DNA from: Armatimonadota bacterium
GTDB lineage: Bacteria; Armatimonadota; Fimbriimonadia; Fimbriimonadales; Fimbriimonadaceae
Direction: 5' to 3'
Length of the DNA stretch: 64,000 bases
NCBI GenBank assembly: GCA_023392285.1
Contig: JAEVZK010000010.1
Span: 1 to 64,000 of the forward strand
The notes under the pieces were generated by a model, which saw only the letters and a list, made by a program, of their open reading frames with translations, ran no database searches and was not told the DNA's origin. Of this stretch, positions 7,084 to 15,242 are shown in pieces. The number at the start of each line of letters is the position of its first letter. The first letter of the stretch is position 1. The position numbers and the translations under genes are program-made.

Positions 7084-8232
7084 TTATTCCACGTTAGGCA
7101 CACGATTCAATGATTGGCGCAAATCTGTCAGGTCGATGCGCTCATTCATCACTGCGGGATCTGACATGTCCGAGCGCAACTTTTCGAGTAGCGGTGAGGT
7201 AGGGAAGTGCTCTTGAGTGCGAATGCCAACAATCGTGCAGTACAACTTACTCATTCCATTGATGAACTTCGCCCCACCCGACTCTGAATCGAGGAGGCGG
7301 CACGACATCACTTTCAGCACCTGCTTCTCATCGATTAATCTCTGCGCCGCAAGTTCACGACGCTTTTTGCTGATCACGCGGGGGTGCGATACCAGCCACC
7401 AGTACGCTTTCCACACCCCGGAGAGGCCTCTTCGATTCTTCAAGATGCCATACCCCGTCTTCGCGACCGAGTTGAAAAGGAAGTAGGGAATTAATTTTAA
7501 GCGTGTCCCTGGCCCGAAGAATAGGAGGAGATTGAGCAGGCGGTTCCGCTCCTGATAGAACGTGACGAATGCCGAAGCCTGCTTCTTCGCCGTCCCTCCG
7601 CCGAAGTGCAGCAGGAAGGATTTATTGGTGTGCCGCACGAGCTTGCCTGAAAACCGAACCCGAAATCCTAAGTGGACATCCTCAGAGTAGGCGAAATAGT
7701 CTGCATCGAAAGGCAGTCCAATGTCACTCTTGCGAAAGATCATGGAACAGCCGCTCGCGTAAAAGATGTCTTCCGGCTTTTCGAACGCCAGCATGATGTT
7801 CTGCCCGAGCAGGTTGAGGGTTCCGTTCCGAGCATAGAAGAGCTTCGGCATCCCGTCCGTGTGGCACAGCGAGGAAGCAATTCCGACATTCGGCTCTGAG
7901 ATGGCAGCGACGAGTTCTGCCAACCACCCATCCTGCACGACGACATCGTTGTTGACCAGCACGACGAGGTCGTGGCTGGCTCGCTCCACTCCCAAGTTGT
8001 TGCCGCCCGCAAATCCCAGGTTCTTCGGACTGACGATCAGCTTCACCCAAGGATATTCCTCCGAAACCAGCTCCGCGCTTCCGTCAGTCGAGCCGTTATC
8101 GACGAACAGCACCTCGAAGTCGGGGTAAACCTGAGCCCTAATACTGTTTAGGCAGGCGCGGACGAATTCGCGGCCATTATAGTTCAGGACAATAACCGAA
8201 ACAGGTGGGAGGGGCGTTTCGATTTCAGTCAT
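7084..8232 (-). CDS. Glycosyltransferase family 2 (rhamnosyltransferase-like)
   Basis: GT-A fold transferase of about 383 residues: PVSVIVLNYNGREFV near the N-terminus, VDNGSTDGS, SPKNLGFAGGNNLG, and LVVLVNNDVVV, which supplies the Asp pair for nucleotide-sugar and metal binding. FAYSEDVHLGFRVR near residue 205 is the usual acceptor-side ED motif. This layout (NxGFAGGNN plus SED) is common in rhamnosyl- and other polysaccharide transferases. I chose the ATG at 8232 (MTEIETPLPPVSVI). The frame stays open to 8283, but the extra residues would be encoded by a palindrome. ATG 8241 is an alternative. Acceptor and sugar are unknown. Confidence 0.88.
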   Translation of the reverse strand: MTEIETPLPPVSVIVLNYNGREFVRACLNSIRAQVYPDFEVLFVDNGSTDGSAELVSEEYPWVKLIVSPKNLGFAGGNNLGVERASHDLVVLVNNDVVVQDGWLAELVAAISEPNVGIASSLCHTDGMPKLFYARNGTLNLLGQNIMLAFEKPEDIFYASGCSMIFRKSDIGLPFDADYFAYSEDVHLGFRVRFSGKLVRHTNKSFLLHFGGGTAKKQASAFVTFYQERNRLLNLLLFFGPGTRLKLIPYFLFNSVAKTGYGILKNRRGLSGVWKAYWWLVSHPRVISKKRRELAAQRLIDEKQVLKVMSCRLLDSESGGAKFINGMSKLYCTIVGIRTQEHFPTSPLLEKLRSDMSDPAVMNERIDLTDLRQSLNRVPNVE

Positions 8233-8254
8233 GGCGCTCATGAGATCGCTAAAC

Positions 8255-8288
8255 GAAAATTGACTACACCTAGGTGTAGTCAATTTTC
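8255..8288. repeat. Perfect 34-bp palindrome
   Basis: The 17 bases at 8255-8271 are the exact reverse complement of 8272-8288, centred on CCTAGG. The arms begin GAAAATTGAC and end GTCAATTTTC. It lies between the stop of the DUF3352 gene (8313) and the start of the glycosyltransferase. The A-run/T-run ends suit a bidirectional terminator, while perfect dyad symmetry without a loop also suits a dimeric repressor site or cruciform. Confidence 0.85.
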
Positions 8289-8312
8289 ATTCCAAACCAA
8301 GCTACCTGAAAG

Positions 8313-10007
8313 CTACCTGATCTCCAGAGGCTCGGTTCGCGCAATCCCCGTTTTGGAACGATTCTTCTGCTGAGCGGCAAAAGCGATCGTCTTTTCCCAA
8401 TCGAGCGGAATAAAGAGCGTTGCCGTTCCGATGTCTTGGTGCACCTTTCCAGAGCCGATCAACCCCGCATTGGGTCCGCCAATCAGATTGAGGAGATCGT
8501 CCGTCTTGAACTCGCCCTTCATCGTCTGGTCGATTTCAGCTCGATAAGTTTCCAGTGTGCGGCCAACCGCCACGAGAATGTACGACTGAGGATCCTGTGA
8601 CTTCGAGAGCAACTCGGTGAACACCGGGTCGTCTGCCAGAGTGCGGGTTGGCGAAAGCGCGTTCATCAGCATGGCGTTCGAAGAGCAAATATACACATTG
8701 CCATCCTTTGTCGCGACAATCAAGTTCTTATCCTTGAATGAGGATCGCGCCGTTTCGTCCATGCTCTTGTGCATTTCATCGAGCGTTCCTGAGTCGAATT
8801 GCCACACCGTCGCGCCTGCGACATTGCTCTCGGCAATTTTGGGTGCTGGCTTCTCAGGATGATCAGCCAGGTGTTTGCTGACTTCGCGGTCAAACAGCGC
8901 TCGTAGCTTAGGAACCAAGTCGCCGGGATTCGCACCGTTCGCGTTTGACAGAACGATCTCGATATCTGCCGATTTGGTGTTGCCGCCGAAATCGGGATAC
9001 GCCGCAATGGCAAACTCACCACTGAGAGCCGGCACAATCTCCTTCTCGATGCTCAGCCCAGTTTCCTCTTCAAAAGACTTGCTGGACTTTTCATAAGCTT
9101 CGTTCATCTTCGGATCGGTGCTTGATGACCGGAAAATCGAATAAAACTTGGATGGCTGGGAATATGCCACCATCGCTAACGCGCCAGCCGGAAACTTCTT
9201 GCATAGCTCGGGAGAGATTGACTTCCAGTCTCCCATGTCTCTTTGCAGCTTGTCGACAACTGGAGCCCGGTAGTCGAGTTGCAGTCCATTGTTCTGCACT
9301 GTTGCCGACATCGACATCCATCGCATCGGCATATATTGGCCGGGTGCATTTTTGGATAGCTCTGCGAGCGCTTGCGGCGAGACAAAGCACATCAGATTGC
9401 TATCTGGTGGCAAGGCCGCTCGCGCGCTTTGAAAGTCGGGCGCTGCAGAGACGCTTTGTCCGTTGGTGCGAGTCGCTTCCGCTCGGTTAATGATCTCGAC
9501 GTCGCTGCCGAGAGCGATATAGTCGCCCACGATCGCAAACACCATGTCGGGACGATCAAATCTGTAAGCGGGAACCGTACTCCCCGGCACCACCTGTCCT
9601 TGCTTGAGTGCCGCCTCTGCACCCGCCTTGTCTTTCAAAGAGAACAGAGCGAGGCCTTTGGTTCCTGACTTCGAGTTCCACATCGCCATTGCAAAGTTGT
9701 TTGTGACGAACGGACGAAGGGATTTGGCCAGACCAGCCTTGCCCACCAATTCGCCGACCCCGTCTTCGATATCGCGATCGAACCCGCCTGCTTTTAGCGC
9801 ATTCGTGATCTTGAGGAAGGTTGGGAGTTGACTCTGAGAAGGATTGGTATCGAGGGTGAGAACGAAAGAAGCATCGCTCGGTATGAGCGCGGTTGCCGCT
9901 TCGCCTGGACGATTAAAGAAAACTCGATACCCGGCATAGCCGACTACCCCAGCGCCGACTAATCCTAAAAGGGCGAGTTTGATGCCACCAAAATGCTTGG
10001 AATTCAT
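8313..10007 (-). CDS. DUF3352-type membrane-anchored/exported protein
   Basis: A 564-residue protein with an N-terminal hydrophobic anchor (LALLGLVGAGVVGYAGYRVFF) and the opening pattern ALIPSDASFVLTLDTNPSQSQ, typical of DUF3352 proteins ('P.da..vl.ld..p'). Repeated elements such as FAMAMWNSKSG, FAIVGDYIALGSD, GEFAIAAYPDF and LIVATKDGNVYICSSN match the family's paired beta modules. The function is not established; members are extracytoplasmic and found in cyanobacteria and other lineages. There is no clear ribosome-binding site; TACAAT lies about 22 nt upstream. It is followed by the 34-bp palindrome. Confidence 0.75.
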   Translation of the reverse strand: MNSKHFGGIKLALLGLVGAGVVGYAGYRVFFNRPGEAATALIPSDASFVLTLDTNPSQSQLPTFLKITNALKAGGFDRDIEDGVGELVGKAGLAKSLRPFVTNNFAMAMWNSKSGTKGLALFSLKDKAGAEAALKQGQVVPGSTVPAYRFDRPDMVFAIVGDYIALGSDVEIINRAEATRTNGQSVSAAPDFQSARAALPPDSNLMCFVSPQALAELSKNAPGQYMPMRWMSMSATVQNNGLQLDYRAPVVDKLQRDMGDWKSISPELCKKFPAGALAMVAYSQPSKFYSIFRSSSTDPKMNEAYEKSSKSFEEETGLSIEKEIVPALSGEFAIAAYPDFGGNTKSADIEIVLSNANGANPGDLVPKLRALFDREVSKHLADHPEKPAPKIAESNVAGATVWQFDSGTLDEMHKSMDETARSSFKDKNLIVATKDGNVYICSSNAMLMNALSPTRTLADDPVFTELLSKSQDPQSYILVAVGRTLETYRAEIDQTMKGEFKTDDLLNLIGGPNAGLIGSGKVHQDIGTATLFIPLDWEKTIAFAAQQKNRSKTGIARTEPLEIR

Positions 10008-10079
10008 GGTTTTGTCTCGTGCATTCTTATTGTAGGCAAGTGGGAAAGAGTTCTAGGTCTTATGCCCATATTTTTGCGA

Positions 10080-11630
10080 CTACCGTTGGTAAAAAGGCAC
10101 GTCGAAGGTCAAATCGGATACTGCGAAAGGTAGGTAGCCAAAGAATCCATCTTTAGTGAAATCTGCAAGAGCCTTCTTGCTGTCCACCGAGGCAAAGCGG
10201 TAGCCAGGGTGATCGTGATAGGTGCTGGCGTACATTTCCACCGTCTTCGGCAGCGGTTCGGAAGGTGAGGCGCGGTTCACGTTCGCGATAAAGATCGAAA
10301 CCCGATTTTGCCGAAGATAATCGGCTTGAGTTCCGCGATCGAGCACCTCTCGGTAAGCGAAGTCGTTAACGAGGCCATCCCCGTTGATCACCGGCCGCTC
10401 GCTGAAATAGTTAATGATGCCGCTGCCGTCCGCCGCAAAGGCCACTTCGTCAGGCTCGGTGTTCGCCTTCAGCCAAGCCGCCATCTCCAAGCTGTTCTCG
10501 CGGGGGCTCTTCTTATACTGAATCGCGAGTCCCGCTAGGGATGCGAGACTAAGAACGGCAAACCCGGTGGTCGCGAGGCGAATGCGACTGTTTTGCCGAT
10601 CGCCAGAATCATTTGCGATTGCCGCAATGCTCGCGATGAGGATCGCAAAAGCGACCGTGTAATACCAGGTGCGTGGAGGCTCACGAAGCGTGAGAAGCGC
10701 CGCAAGACAGAAAAGAGCGACGTAGGCGTTGGCGCCGATCAGAAGGTTTCTCCAGTGGGTGGTTACTTTCCGGAAGAGAAGGGCAGCGAGGACGAGCGAG
10801 CCGAGGAAGACGGCAAAAAATACTGCCTTGTGAATGAGCGGCTGAAGGCCGCGCTCGTCAGCGCTGTGCAGCATCCGAAGGCCAAAGCTGATTGCATTCG
10901 TCTTCAGATCGCTTGAGATCGTTTTCGCGTTTCCAAAGTATTTGAGGTTCACCGCCACCTGCGTAGCAGCACCTGCTACTACTGGCAGCCAGATCCCTCC
11001 GAGGCTTTGGGCCGCACCCGCAAAGCCTTTCTTCCGCATTCGAACCGCGGTCACGTATGCGCCCATCGTAAAGATGAAGAGAATCGAGTCGCTGCGGCTC
11101 CAGTAGCATGCGAGAGTCGCAAGCGCCGCAATGGCAATCGATCTCGCATCCACCTCATCCTCACAAAGGCGAAGCATTGCCCCCGCAAACCACCAGAAGG
11201 AAAGGAGCCAGATCCAAGCTTCCATTCCAAAGTTGGCGAAACCCAGGAAAGCGATCAGGCTGAGCAGCACACCATGCTTCAGCCGAGGGTTCAGTCCTGA
11301 CCGATCCATAACCTTTGCCGCAACCACGAGCGCCAGCGCGAATAGCGCCGCACATAGCAGGAGAATGGCTCGAAGACCAAGTTCGCCTCGTAGCGGAACG
11401 AGGCGATCCAAGCCAGACAGAAGGAACATCCAAAGAGGATGGTAGCCATTGGTCAGGTGCAGTCCATCGAACGTAGAACCGTGTCCCTCGGCAAAGTTGC
11501 GCGCGATCGAAAAGTAGAAGAAAGCGTCGTCCTGGAACAGCCGAGCCATTAAAGGCAGTGGCAATGCGATCCCAATGAGCGCTGCAACTACCCCGTAAAC
11601 AGAGACGATGATCTTCGAACCCTTATCCAC
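10080..11630 (-). CDS. Polytopic membrane protein, GT-C glycosyltransferase-like
   Basis: About 516 residues with ten or more hydrophobic segments and a soluble C-terminal part. Near residue 33 the first periplasmic loop reads RLFQDDAFFYFSIARNF, followed by LTNGYHPLWM. An acidic pair after the first membrane helix and a conserved aromatic loop are the layout of lipid-linked-sugar GT-C transferases (PMT/ArnT-like). The C-terminal domain contains EVAFAADGSGIINYFSERPV, as in other GT-C family members of unknown specificity. I chose the GTG at 11630 because AAGGCGGG precedes it; a TTG at 11648 is possible. It lies 36 nt downstream of ftsK. Confidence 0.7.
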   Translation of the reverse strand: MDKGSKIIVSVYGVVAALIGIALPLPLMARLFQDDAFFYFSIARNFAEGHGSTFDGLHLTNGYHPLWMFLLSGLDRLVPLRGELGLRAILLLCAALFALALVVAAKVMDRSGLNPRLKHGVLLSLIAFLGFANFGMEAWIWLLSFWWFAGAMLRLCEDEVDARSIAIAALATLACYWSRSDSILFIFTMGAYVTAVRMRKKGFAGAAQSLGGIWLPVVAGAATQVAVNLKYFGNAKTISSDLKTNAISFGLRMLHSADERGLQPLIHKAVFFAVFLGSLVLAALLFRKVTTHWRNLLIGANAYVALFCLAALLTLREPPRTWYYTVAFAILIASIAAIANDSGDRQNSRIRLATTGFAVLSLASLAGLAIQYKKSPRENSLEMAAWLKANTEPDEVAFAADGSGIINYFSERPVINGDGLVNDFAYREVLDRGTQADYLRQNRVSIFIANVNRASPSEPLPKTVEMYASTYHDHPGYRFASVDSKKALADFTKDGFFGYLPFAVSDLTFDVPFYQR

Positions 11631-11666
11631 CCACCCGCCTTCGCACAATTAGCGTGCCATAAGAGA

Positions 11667-13877
11667 CTAGTTTTCCTCGATCCAGTCGGTGTCGTACTTC
11701 GGACCCTTCCCGAACAGACCATCCACGTCGAGAGGATTCATCAGCACCTCGCGAGGGCGAGGACCGTCTCGCGGCCCAACCACGCCACGCTCCTCCATGC
11801 TGTCCAAGAGTCTGGAAGCCCGCTGAAATCCGATTGAGAACTTCCGCTGCAGCATCGAAGTCGAAGCCTGCCCACGGTCCACCACCCAGCGCACACTTTC
11901 CTCCCAAAGCGGATCGGCACCTTCATCTCCGAAATCGCCGGATTCCTTCTTCGCATCGTGCACCTCGTCGGCGGGATCAAGCACATATTGCGGAGCCTCT
12001 TGATCCTTCCAGAACTTGCAGATGTCCTCGATCTCTTTCTCGGACACGTAGCAGCCTTGAACGCGGATCGCCTTATCCGCGTCAATGGGCATGAACAGCA
12101 TGTCGCCCTTACCGATCAGGTTATCCGCGCCCTTTTGGTCGAGGATCGTGCGCGAATCGATCTGCGAAGCTACCGAGAACGCGATCCGCGAGGGGATATT
12201 CGCCTTGATAATGCCAGTGATCACGTCCACGCTCGGCCTCTGAGTCGCCAAAACCAGGTGAATGCCCACCGCGCGAGCGAGCTGAGCCAGCCTGACGATC
12301 GTTGTCTCGACTTCTGCCCGAGCCTGCATCATCAGGTCCGCCAACTCGTCGATGATCACCACGATGTACGGCATCTTGTCCTGGAAGCTCGCCTTCTCGT
12401 TCCAACTCGCAATGTTGCGCGCGCCGTGCTCGCTCAGCAAGTCGTAGCGTCGGTCCATCTCGCGGCAGACCGCCCGCAGGACGCCCGGCGCCTCCTTCAC
12501 GTCCTTGATCACCGGGCACATCAGGTGAGGAATCCCGTCGAAGAGGGTCAGTTCCACCCGCTTCGGGTCGATCATCACGAGCCGCACGTCCTTCGGCGTG
12601 TTCCGCATCAGAAGGGAAGTGATAAGAGTCGCCAACCCGATCGACTTGCCCGAGTTCGTCGCGCCACCAATCAGCAGGTGAGGCATCCGCGCAAGGTCCG
12701 CGTACTTGTTCGCGCCGCTCACGTCTTGTCCAAGAGCGACCAGCAACCGCGAAGGATGATCCCGGAACTCCGACGTGTCGCACACTTCCTTGATCAGGAC
12801 CGGAGTCGGCTTGTTGTTCGGCACTTCCACCCCGATGGCTGCCTTCCCAGGGATCGGAGCTTCGACCCGCACCGCGTTCGCGGCAAGGTTCATGGCGATG
12901 TTATCAGCAAGAGCTACGATTCTCGCAACCTTGATCCCCGGCCCGAGCTGAATCTCATACCGAGTGATCGTGGGGCCGTTCGCGATCTCAACCACGTTCG
13001 CTTCGATGCCGAACTCCTCGAGCGTCCCCTCCAGCGTTTCGATGTTCTTCTCCATCTCCGCCTGCGAGCGCTTCGGTTTTGCGGCGGGCTCCGCGAGCAA
13101 GTTCATCGGCGGAAGGTTGTAGCCTTCTTTCGCCGTGCCGGTAGTGTCCAGCGAAATGGTCTTTTGCCCATCTGCCAAATTCGTGTAGATCGGCTTCTTC
13201 TTTTCTTTCGGAACCGCCGATTCCGGCTCCTCAATTGGCCGCCGCACGGGCTCGTCTTCGTCCAAAGGAGCTTGTATTACCGCCCGGGCGGGAACCGGCT
13301 TCTTTTCCCGTGGTGCCCGCTTTGAAAGAGTCCGCTGAGTGACCTCTGCCGCTCCCCGACCCAGACCTGAAAGCATCGTCCGAATCGGCACATCCACGCA
13401 CAGGATCACGCCAACCATCGCCAGAGCCCCCAGCCCCACCATTTTCGCCTCACCGAGTAAGGCGTTGAAGCCCATGCCAATGAGCCCGCCAAGATAGCCT
13501 CCCGTGCCGATCGCATCAGGAGCAAGGTAGTCGCCGTGGTACGGGATCGCCAGCATCCCTAGGAGGCTCACGAAGATAAGCGACAGCCCCCAGCTGAGGT
13601 GATTCATCCCAACCGACTTCTGACCCCGCAGAGCCGCGACGCCGAGCAGGCCAAAGAACAGCGGCACGCTCCACGAGCCACGGCCGAAGATCGCCCGCAC
13701 CGTGCCGCCCACCAGCGACCCCAGCACGCCCGTGTCGCGCAACACCAGACTCAAAAGGGTGAATAAGGCGAGCGCCAGCAGCAGCACGCCCACAATGTCC
13801 CAGACGCGATGTGATGTCTCTTGCTGCTTCCCGGCCTTCCGCCGCACGGTTACCGCACTCCTTGTGCTCACCTTCAT
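11667..13877 (-). CDS. ftsK: DNA translocase FtsK/SpoIIIE
   Basis: A 736-residue protein: four N-terminal membrane segments (about residues 25-170), a short Pro/Lys-rich linker, the alpha-beta domain, then the motor with Walker A GGATNSGKS near residue 404 and Walker B YIVVIIDELADLM near residue 500. The C-terminal winged-helix gamma domain (about 655-720, SMLQRKFSIGFQRASRLLD) reads polarity sequences such as KOPS/SRS. It pumps chromosomal DNA through the closing septum and activates dimer resolution. The linker is short, as in SpoIIIE. I chose ATG 13877 because GGAAGGA lies 9-10 nt upstream; the frame is open to 13916. Confidence 0.96.
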   Translation of the reverse strand: MKVSTRSAVTVRRKAGKQQETSHRVWDIVGVLLLALALFTLLSLVLRDTGVLGSLVGGTVRAIFGRGSWSVPLFFGLLGVAALRGQKSVGMNHLSWGLSLIFVSLLGMLAIPYHGDYLAPDAIGTGGYLGGLIGMGFNALLGEAKMVGLGALAMVGVILCVDVPIRTMLSGLGRGAAEVTQRTLSKRAPREKKPVPARAVIQAPLDEDEPVRRPIEEPESAVPKEKKKPIYTNLADGQKTISLDTTGTAKEGYNLPPMNLLAEPAAKPKRSQAEMEKNIETLEGTLEEFGIEANVVEIANGPTITRYEIQLGPGIKVARIVALADNIAMNLAANAVRVEAPIPGKAAIGVEVPNNKPTPVLIKEVCDTSEFRDHPSRLLVALGQDVSGANKYADLARMPHLLIGGATNSGKSIGLATLITSLLMRNTPKDVRLVMIDPKRVELTLFDGIPHLMCPVIKDVKEAPGVLRAVCREMDRRYDLLSEHGARNIASWNEKASFQDKMPYIVVIIDELADLMMQARAEVETTIVRLAQLARAVGIHLVLATQRPSVDVITGIIKANIPSRIAFSVASQIDSRTILDQKGADNLIGKGDMLFMPIDADKAIRVQGCYVSEKEIEDICKFWKDQEAPQYVLDPADEVHDAKKESGDFGDEGADPLWEESVRWVVDRGQASTSMLQRKFSIGFQRASRLLDSMEERGVVGPRDGPRPREVLMNPLDVDGLFGKGPKYDTDWIEEN

Positions 13878-13932
13878 AGGCTCAAATCCTTCCCGCCAAT
13901 CCCTGGCAGTTCTCACAGTATATCAGACCAGT

Positions 13933-14340
13933 CCCGAACACCGAACACCGAACACCATTCCCCCTCCTCGGTTTCCCTGTGAGAGTACTTGAGGGGACCG
14001 CCGTTCGGAGAAAACTGAGGGGCCGGCCAAAGGGTGGAGCTTCGCCAACGTTACCTAGACAAATCCCCACCCCCGACCACCGAAGCCTCCGAACGCCCAA
14101 CGCCGAACGCCTCTCCCCCCTCCGCCCGCCGAGATGATCGTGCTCGTGCGGGGAGGGCCAGGAGTGGCGGCCCGTCGCACCGAACACCAAGTCCCGAACG
14201 CCTAAGGCCTAACGCCCAACGCCCAAAGCCCAGCGCCGAACCGCCAACCAGCCGAGCCACCAAGAAACCGAACCCCAGGCACGACCTCCCATCCACCTCC
14301 CATCCACCTTTCATCCACCCTCCAGACACTCCCCAAACCT
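13933..14340. repeat. Low-complexity intergenic region with CCGAACACC / CGAACGCC units
   Basis: A 478-base stretch without a supported gene between divergent ftsK and the 14356 gene. Three tandem CCGAACACC-type units lie at 13933-13957. Degenerate units (CCGAACGCC, CCCAACGCC, CGAACACCA, CGCCTAACGCC) are scattered over 14084-14240, followed by repeated CATCCACC at 14290-14315. Plus- and minus-strand open frames through it are Pro/Arg-rich and show no protein-like pattern. It is the same repeat as at 596-748. Confidence 0.65.
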
Positions 14341-14355
14341 TCCGATAACAAGGAG

Positions 14356-15018
14356 GTGAAAGCGTCTCTCTCCGTAGTTGCCGAGGCCCTCAGTGGCCGA
14401 GCTGGCAATGCCGTCTTCGTCCACACTCAGCAAGGTGCCGTCGTCCGAGCTCGACCATATGTACGCCAAACCGGAAGTACCCCCGCCCAACAAAGGGCCA
14501 GGGACAATATGGCGAAAGCGGCCCGCGCCTTCCGAAACCTCACCGCCCCGCAAATGCAAGCCTGGAGAGCCTACGCCGCCGCGCAAAACCGCACCGACAA
14601 ACTCACGGGCAGGACATACGCCCCCGCCGCCAATTCGATCTTTGCTGGCCTTGCCGCCAAGCTCCTCCAAATCGATCCCCAGGCCGAACTCCCAACCGCC
14701 CCGCCATCCAGCCCATTCCGGAGCGACAGCATCAGAGTCACTGCCCAGCCCGCCGCAGGAGGCATCACCTTCATCCCGAGTGCCCCAAACTCGGAAGGGA
14801 TCCTCACCGAGCTGATCCTTCAGCCGTTGAAGTCCATCCATCGCACCCCAAATCCCCGCAGCTACCGCACCATGGCCTTCACCAGCTTCGCCGAGGGCCA
14901 GCCCGTCACCATTCCCACCCGCCTCACCCCCTACGCCCCCGCCTACCGCTTCGTCGACTCCGCCACAGGCCAATCCTCCGGCCTCATCCCCCTCCCGGTC
15001 ATCACTGGCATCGATTGA
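14356..15018 (+). CDS. Protein of unknown function, 220 residues
   Basis: I recognise no family. The N-terminus KASLSVVAEALSGRAGNAVF is followed by TPAQQRARDNMAKAARAFR and a Trp/Ala-rich helix near residue 65. The C-terminal half is Pro/Ser/Thr-rich and may be beta-structured. The GTG start is fused to a strong AAGGAGG, so the ribosome-binding site abuts the start codon, which is unusual; no better start is in frame. Codon use is very C-rich compared with its neighbours. A 44-bp stretch of it (14605-14648) recurs at 23987-24030 inside the IS3 remnant, so a relative of this gene once lay there. Confidence 0.55.
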   Translation: MKASLSVVAEALSGRAGNAVFVHTQQGAVVRARPYVRQTGSTPAQQRARDNMAKAARAFRNLTAPQMQAWRAYAAAQNRTDKLTGRTYAPAANSIFAGLAAKLLQIDPQAELPTAPPSSPFRSDSIRVTAQPAAGGITFIPSAPNSEGILTELILQPLKSIHRTPNPRSYRTMAFTSFAEGQPVTIPTRLTPYAPAYRFVDSATGQSSGLIPLPVITGID

Positions 15019-15204
15019 AAGCGTCGTCAGGGCGGGCGGCTATTTATCTCCACTGTGGCATTTCCTCGCATAATGTGCAGCATTTGGAACGAAAGCCAGT
15101 TACCACACTTAGCGGTCTCCTCTCTTCAATCCAAGTGAAGCAAGCTAGCGACGAGCAGAAAGGGGAGTGATATCCCCCACAAGCACGTAGACAAAGAATG
15201 ACTA

Positions 15205-15233
15205 TTGGTTTAGTATAGAAACACTCGTATGAT
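15205..15233 (+). promoter_or_regulatory. Putative sigma-70-type promoter of the RHS gene (leaderless)
   Basis: TTGGTT at 15205-15210, a 17-nt spacer, then TATGAT at 15228-15233, only 9 nt before the ATG at 15243. No Shine-Dalgarno is present. ACACT...AGTGT flanks the -10 (15221-15238) as a short inverted repeat. The rest of the gap from 15019 shows nothing else I can name. Confidence 0.5.
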
Positions 15234-15242
15234 AGTGTCATT

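Noticed and set aside
11958..13325. 455-codon plus-strand open frame
   Set aside because: It lies entirely antisense to ftsK, whose motifs are certain; its translation is Arg/His/Leu-rich and shows no protein pattern.
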